Assembly (NCBI GenBank): GCA_046045995.1
Contig: JBJOKR010000001.1
Span: forward strand, 1 to 64,000
Length of the DNA: 64,000 bases
Reading direction: 5' to 3'
Source: Indioceanicola sp046045995
Lineage (GTDB): Bacteria; Pseudomonadota; Alphaproteobacteria; Azospirillales; Azospirillaceae
The notes beneath the pieces are model-generated. The model was not told where the DNA came from. It saw nothing but the letters and a program-made list of their open reading frames with translations, and did no database searches. The translations under genes and the position numbers were made by a program. Shown piece after piece: positions 60,849-64,000 of the stretch (position 1 is its first letter; every line of letters begins with the position of its first letter).

Positions 60849-61355
60849 TCAGTTATCCCAGTCGTCGACTTCCATCGTGCCGGTGATCAGGTGGTGCCAG
60901 GTGATCCGCCGATAGGCGATGCTCACAGCCTCCATATGCCCCATGAAGGACAGGGAAGGATCAAGGCAGTTCGGCATATAAGTGCGCATGCCGGTGATGG
61001 TGCAGCGCTCGGCCTTGATCTCGTAATACTTCTCCTCGATGCCGGCCGGGCTGGTCCGCCACCACTCGATCTTCACCGTCCGCAATTCCTCCCCCTTCGC
61101 CAGCATGGCGTAAAGGTCGGGGGAGGTCTTGTCGAAGATCTTGTGGATGGTGAACCCACGGTGCACACGCCGGCCGACCGGCTGCCCGGTCTGCGGATCG
61201 CGCGGCAGGGCGATCTCGCACTCGAACTGCTGCACCTGGATGCGGTCGATCTGGCTCGCCTTGCTGAAGCGACCGACACTGTCCTCGCTCATCGCACCGG
61301 TCGTGACCTCGCCCTTCTGGACGGCGATGATGCTCATATAGGCGGGTGACGGCAT
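60849..61355 (-). CDS. hcp: T6SS tube protein Hcp (TssD)
   Basis: A 168-residue Hcp. Segments AYMSIIAVQKGEVTTGAMSE, RRVHRGFTIHKIFDKTSPDL, YYEIKAERCTITGMRTYM and AYRRITWHHLITGTMEVDDW are typical of the family. It forms the hexameric inner tube and is secreted. AAGGAGATGAT precedes the ATG. It starts the structural part of the minus arm after the caspase gene, and the PAAR gene lies divergently upstream. Confidence 0.94.
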   Translation of the reverse strand: MPSPAYMSIIAVQKGEVTTGAMSEDSVGRFSKASQIDRIQVQQFECEIALPRDPQTGQPVGRRVHRGFTIHKIFDKTSPDLYAMLAKGEELRTVKIEWWRTSPAGIEEKYYEIKAERCTITGMRTYMPNCLDPSLSFMGHMEAVSIAYRRITWHHLITGTMEVDDWDN

Positions 61356-61470
61356 ATCATCTCCTTAAGTGGCGTGTGACGGATAGATTCCTGAAAGCGA
61401 TTAAGGGAGCTATAACCTCTTGCAAAGCCACTATTGCGTCAAGTATTTATATGTTCCAAGATTATTTCAG

Positions 61471-61773
61471 ATGGCATTAAAGAATATGGGACGACCCGCT
61501 GCGCGCAAGGGCGATTTCCATGTCTGTCCCCGCTGGACGGGAAAGGTTCCGCATGTGGGCGGGCCCATCCTGCAGGGATCGCCCAAGACCCTGGTCAACA
61601 ACCGCCCCGCCGCCCGGGTGGGGGACCTGGCCTTCTGCATCGGGCCGGTGGACCGGGTTGCCACCGGATCGTCCACCGTGCTGATCGACAACCGTCGCGC
61701 GGCCCGCTTCGGCGACCGCTCCGCCCATGGGGGCTGGATCGTCCAGGGGTCCGGCACGGTCATCATCGGGTAA
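61471..61773 (+). CDS. PAAR-repeat protein, T6SS spike tip
   Basis: A 100-residue PAAR protein. PAARKGDFHVCP, GGPILQGSPKTLVNNRPAAR and STVLIDNRRAARFGDRS are the repeated PAAR motifs, with Cys and His able to bind the zinc of the tip. It sharpens VgrG and may carry effectors; no extra toxin domain is attached. An internal ATG at 61486 (MGRPAARKGD) matches most family starts and may be the true one. It is divergent from hcp and convergent with the caspase gene. Confidence 0.9.
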   Translation: MALKNMGRPAARKGDFHVCPRWTGKVPHVGGPILQGSPKTLVNNRPAARVGDLAFCIGPVDRVATGSSTVLIDNRRAARFGDRSAHGGWIVQGSGTVIIG

Positions 61774-61810
61774 GCAGTCGATATTCCGCGATCCAGTCCC
61801 GCTATCCGCA

Positions 61811-63553
61811 TCAGCGCGCCGCCGAATAGACGCCGTGAATGGTAATCTGGTGCATACCCACCGCCAACGTTGCAGCCAGGGCTTCACCCAATTCCCGCGC
61901 CGCCGGACGGCCGGATAAGGATGCTACCGCCGCATGCAGGGCGGGCAACGGCAGTTCGCTGGCGATGACAATGAAGTGATCGGCGCCGAAGGGCGCACCT
62001 ACCTTCATCGGCACGTCGAAAGCCCGCTCCAGCGGAACGGCGATCGGGTCCTGGAAGCCGTTACCGGTCAGGGGATAGACAAGATTCACCGTGCCGTCCG
62101 CAGCAAGATTCAGGACCGTCAGGTGCTGATACCGGCGTTCCCCCACCTGAAGGGAGACGATGTCGCCTTCATAATGGGTTCCATTGCCGGGGCTGAGGGT
62201 GACCGGCATGCCTTGGCCGATGGCCACAGCCCCTATGGCCCGGACCAGGCGCCATTTCTCCACCACGTTCTGCGCCCAGACCGGATCCACGGCCCGCGCC
62301 GGCACCGTCTGGTCGGGGGCGGTGGCGACAACATCCCCCAAGGGGCTGATGAACTGTCCCCGAGCAGTGTCCAGGATCAGGTCCGGCTTCCGGTCCGCCG
62401 CCGGTACAACCCCGGAAAGGGAAGCGGTCGGATCCTGCATGCCCGGTGCCATGATCACCTGCAACAGGAAGGGCGCCCCGCCCTGGGCCGTCGCCGCAGT
62501 CGGGGGACGCGGCACCGCCCCGGCGTTGAGAGGCCCGCCGGACATGGATCCCAGGGCCGTCGCCGCAGATGTGATCGCACCGGCCAGGGATTGAGCGAGC
62601 GGTGGAGGGGAGACCGGCGCCGGGAACACCGCCTGCTGGATGCCGCGGCGGCCGCTGATGGCGGGTGTCTGCTGGCCCTCCACCTTGAGACGGACCGTAT
62701 CGGTGACAAATCGGACAAGTTCCTGCTCGGAGGTGAGACCATCACGGTCGGCATCCGCCTGACCTTCGATCGCCCGGGCCACCGACCAGCTCAAGGCACC
62801 GCGGGCATCCCCGCCGATCGTAACCTCCGGCACCTGCAGATGGTCGTCCACGGCCGCCAGAAGGATCAGGTGCTCGGTATCATAGGCTTCCGTCCTGCCA
62901 TCCAGGGGCACGATGGGGGTCAGGGTATCGGTCTGCATCCTGGCCGCGGCCGCGACCCGCGTCTTGCGTTTGCCCGCCCGGCGATCGAAGACCCTGGTAA
63001 CTGTTCCGGAATGGCAGGAATCGGCAACCATGACGACCGTCAGATGACGGCTTTCGAAGATCAGTTGGCTGATCTCGTCATCGACGATCCGCTGCGCCGT
63101 CGACTGACCATCGAAGTCGAAACCGTGCATGACGAACATCTCGTCCATACCGTCGGCTTCACTGCCAGGAACTTTCTCCTTCAGTTGGATGCCGTGGCCA
63201 GCGAAGCTGACCACCAGCACATCACCGGGGGCCGCCTTGGCCGCAAGACGGCGCCAGTTATCCATCATCGCCTCTCGGGTGGCGGCACCATCGACCAGCA
63301 GAACGACCTCGGCAGCACCGGCCTGTTCCAGGGCGCGGCCGATATCCCGGGCGTCGTTGACGGCCCCGTCCAAGGGGCCGATATGCGGCAGATAATCATT
63401 TATGCCGACGGCAAGGCCCCAAAGCCGCGGTCCCTGGGGCTGGGTCGGCCGCGCCGCCCAGGCTGATGAAATCAGGGCCCAGGAGAGAAATAATCCAAGG
63501 ACACCACAGATGAGACGCCGGGCGGGCAATCTAATGGGTCGGGACTGGCTCAT
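61811..63553 (-). CDS. Exported caspase-like protein with EF-hand-like loop and DUF4384-like domain, T6SS locus
   Basis: A 580-residue protein with a signal peptide (RRLICGVLGLFLSWALISSA, cleavage after AWA). The caspase domain (about 42-300) has the dyad His120 in LVVSFAGHGIQL and Cys180 in MVADSCHSGT. A canonical EF-hand loop, DADRDGLTSEQE at 267-278, follows, suggesting calcium control as in metacaspases. A Pro-rich linker leads to a DUF4384-like C-terminal domain (TLSPGNGTHYEGDIVSLQVG, HLTVLNLAADGTVNLVYP). Its ATG overlaps the clpV stop (ATGA), so it is translated with ClpV. Presumed periplasmic. Role unknown; it could cut T6SS or envelope proteins. Confidence 0.85.
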   Translation of the reverse strand: MSQSRPIRLPARRLICGVLGLFLSWALISSAWAARPTQPQGPRLWGLAVGINDYLPHIGPLDGAVNDARDIGRALEQAGAAEVVLLVDGAATREAMMDNWRRLAAKAAPGDVLVVSFAGHGIQLKEKVPGSEADGMDEMFVMHGFDFDGQSTAQRIVDDEISQLIFESRHLTVVMVADSCHSGTVTRVFDRRAGKRKTRVAAAARMQTDTLTPIVPLDGRTEAYDTEHLILLAAVDDHLQVPEVTIGGDARGALSWSVARAIEGQADADRDGLTSEQELVRFVTDTVRLKVEGQQTPAISGRRGIQQAVFPAPVSPPPLAQSLAGAITSAATALGSMSGGPLNAGAVPRPPTAATAQGGAPFLLQVIMAPGMQDPTASLSGVVPAADRKPDLILDTARGQFISPLGDVVATAPDQTVPARAVDPVWAQNVVEKWRLVRAIGAVAIGQGMPVTLSPGNGTHYEGDIVSLQVGERRYQHLTVLNLAADGTVNLVYPLTGNGFQDPIAVPLERAFDVPMKVGAPFGADHFIVIASELPLPALHAAVASLSGRPAARELGEALAATLAVGMHQITIHGVYSAAR

Positions 63554-64000
63554 CCTTCACCATCCAGCATCAGTGCGAAGTCACCGTCCGCCGCCAGGTC
63601 GATCCGCAGCCGGCCGACGGGCTGGGCGGCGCACAGACGGTCAAGGATGGCAGCGGAGATGCGGGGCAGCAGAGTACGGTTGACGATGTGATCGATGTTC
63701 CGGGCACCCGCATCCACCTCCGTACACCGGTCGGAGATCGCGCCCACAACGGCGTCGGTATAGTGGAAGCGAATGCGCTGGCCGTCCTGCAGGCGGCGAC
63801 CGACACGGTCCAGCTTCAGCCGGACGATGGACTCCAACGCCTCTCCCTTCAGCGGGAAGAACGGGACAACCTGCATCCGGGCAAGCAGGGCCGGTTTGAA
63901 ATGGCGGGTCAGGGCGGGCCGAATGGCCTCCGCCAGGGCGGCGGCGGTGGGCCGGGGGTCGCTCAGCCCAAGGCTGGTGACAATGTCCGTCGCGAGGTTG
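63550..64000 (-). CDS. clpV: T6SS AAA+ ATPase ClpV (TssH), C-terminal end only
   Basis: The last 149 residues of a ClpB-type ATPase cut by the window end. RPALTRHFKPALLARMQVVP and FFPLKGEALESIVRLKL are the ClpV counterpart of the ClpB segment near the end of the second AAA domain, and the C-terminal small domain follows (DRCTEVDAGARNIDHIVNRT). ClpV disassembles contracted sheath. The gene is the first visible in the minus arm and overlaps the caspase gene by 4 bases. Confidence 0.93.
   Translation of the reverse strand, partial: NLATDIVTSLGLSDPRPTAAALAEAIRPALTRHFKPALLARMQVVPFFPLKGEALESIVRLKLDRVGRRLQDGQRIRFHYTDAVVGAISDRCTEVDAGARNIDHIVNRTLLPRISAAILDRLCAAQPVGRLRIDLAADGDFALMLDGEG

Noticed and set aside
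1..64000. tRNA or rRNA genes, insertion sequences, integrase or att sites
   Set aside because: Scanned for transposase-like proteins, T-psi-C-type sequences and flanking repeats; none was seen, so a mobile island cannot be claimed for the T6SS locus.

Overview
The window is strongly GC-rich, densely coded DNA of an alphaproteobacterial type, most like Azospirillaceae/Rhodospirillales. This is inferred from codon use, the GbsR-cydAB unit, the B12 genes and repetitive 'ARNPDL' proteins; no rRNA or tRNA gene is present to confirm it.

Layout. 1-8.2 kb: the end of phoU and a bidirectional terminator; a minus-strand unit of chemoreceptor, small exported YfiR-like protein and TonB-dependent receptor; then a plus-strand unit of GbsR/MarR-type regulator, cydA and cydB (cytochrome bd oxidase) with a palindrome just ahead of it. 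8.2-16.5 kb: housekeeping and signalling genes, namely a large propeller-GGDEF protein, PPK2, a NUDIX hydrolase, a trypsin-like protease, a membrane GGDEF protein and a periplasmic copper chaperone. 16.6-21.8 kb: a cobalamin riboswitch followed by btuB-cobU-cobO-cobQ. 21.8-25.5 kb: an acyltransferase and a convergent SGNH/sialate-O-acetylesterase-type protein, then a 2OG-Fe(II) oxygenase. 25.5-30.7 kb: two tandem paralogues of a large Ca-binding-repeat metalloprotease with an M10-type zinc site and C-terminal ARNPDL repeats. 30.8-32.8 kb: a divergent PiT-family permease and a coiled-coil membrane protein.

33-64 kb is one type VI secretion system (T6SS) locus, built as two convergent arms meeting near 50.4 kb. 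Plus arm: lipoprotein, WD40-caspase protein, VgrG, DUF4123 adaptor, a TssB-TssC fusion, a second Hcp, a large putative effector with an AT-rich C-terminus, two unknown genes, TssE, TssF, TssG. Minus arm: ClpV (cut by the window end), a second caspase-like protein with an EF-hand-like loop, Hcp, TssA, TssB, TssC, a short TssM-like protein, TssL, OmpA-family protein, TssK, then a likely membrane-active effector and its immunity protein. A PAAR gene lies between hcp and the second caspase gene on the plus strand.

The locus is unusual. The sheath appears twice, once as separate TssB and TssC and once as one fused polypeptide in the VgrG cargo module. Two exported caspase-like proteins sit near its ends. 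TssL carries a DUF4384-like outer domain resembling the one on the second caspase protein. No TssJ and no full-length TssM are seen; only a 340-residue TssM-like protein without a Walker A motif or membrane segments occurs. This arrangement is the best candidate for an undescribed system variant here.
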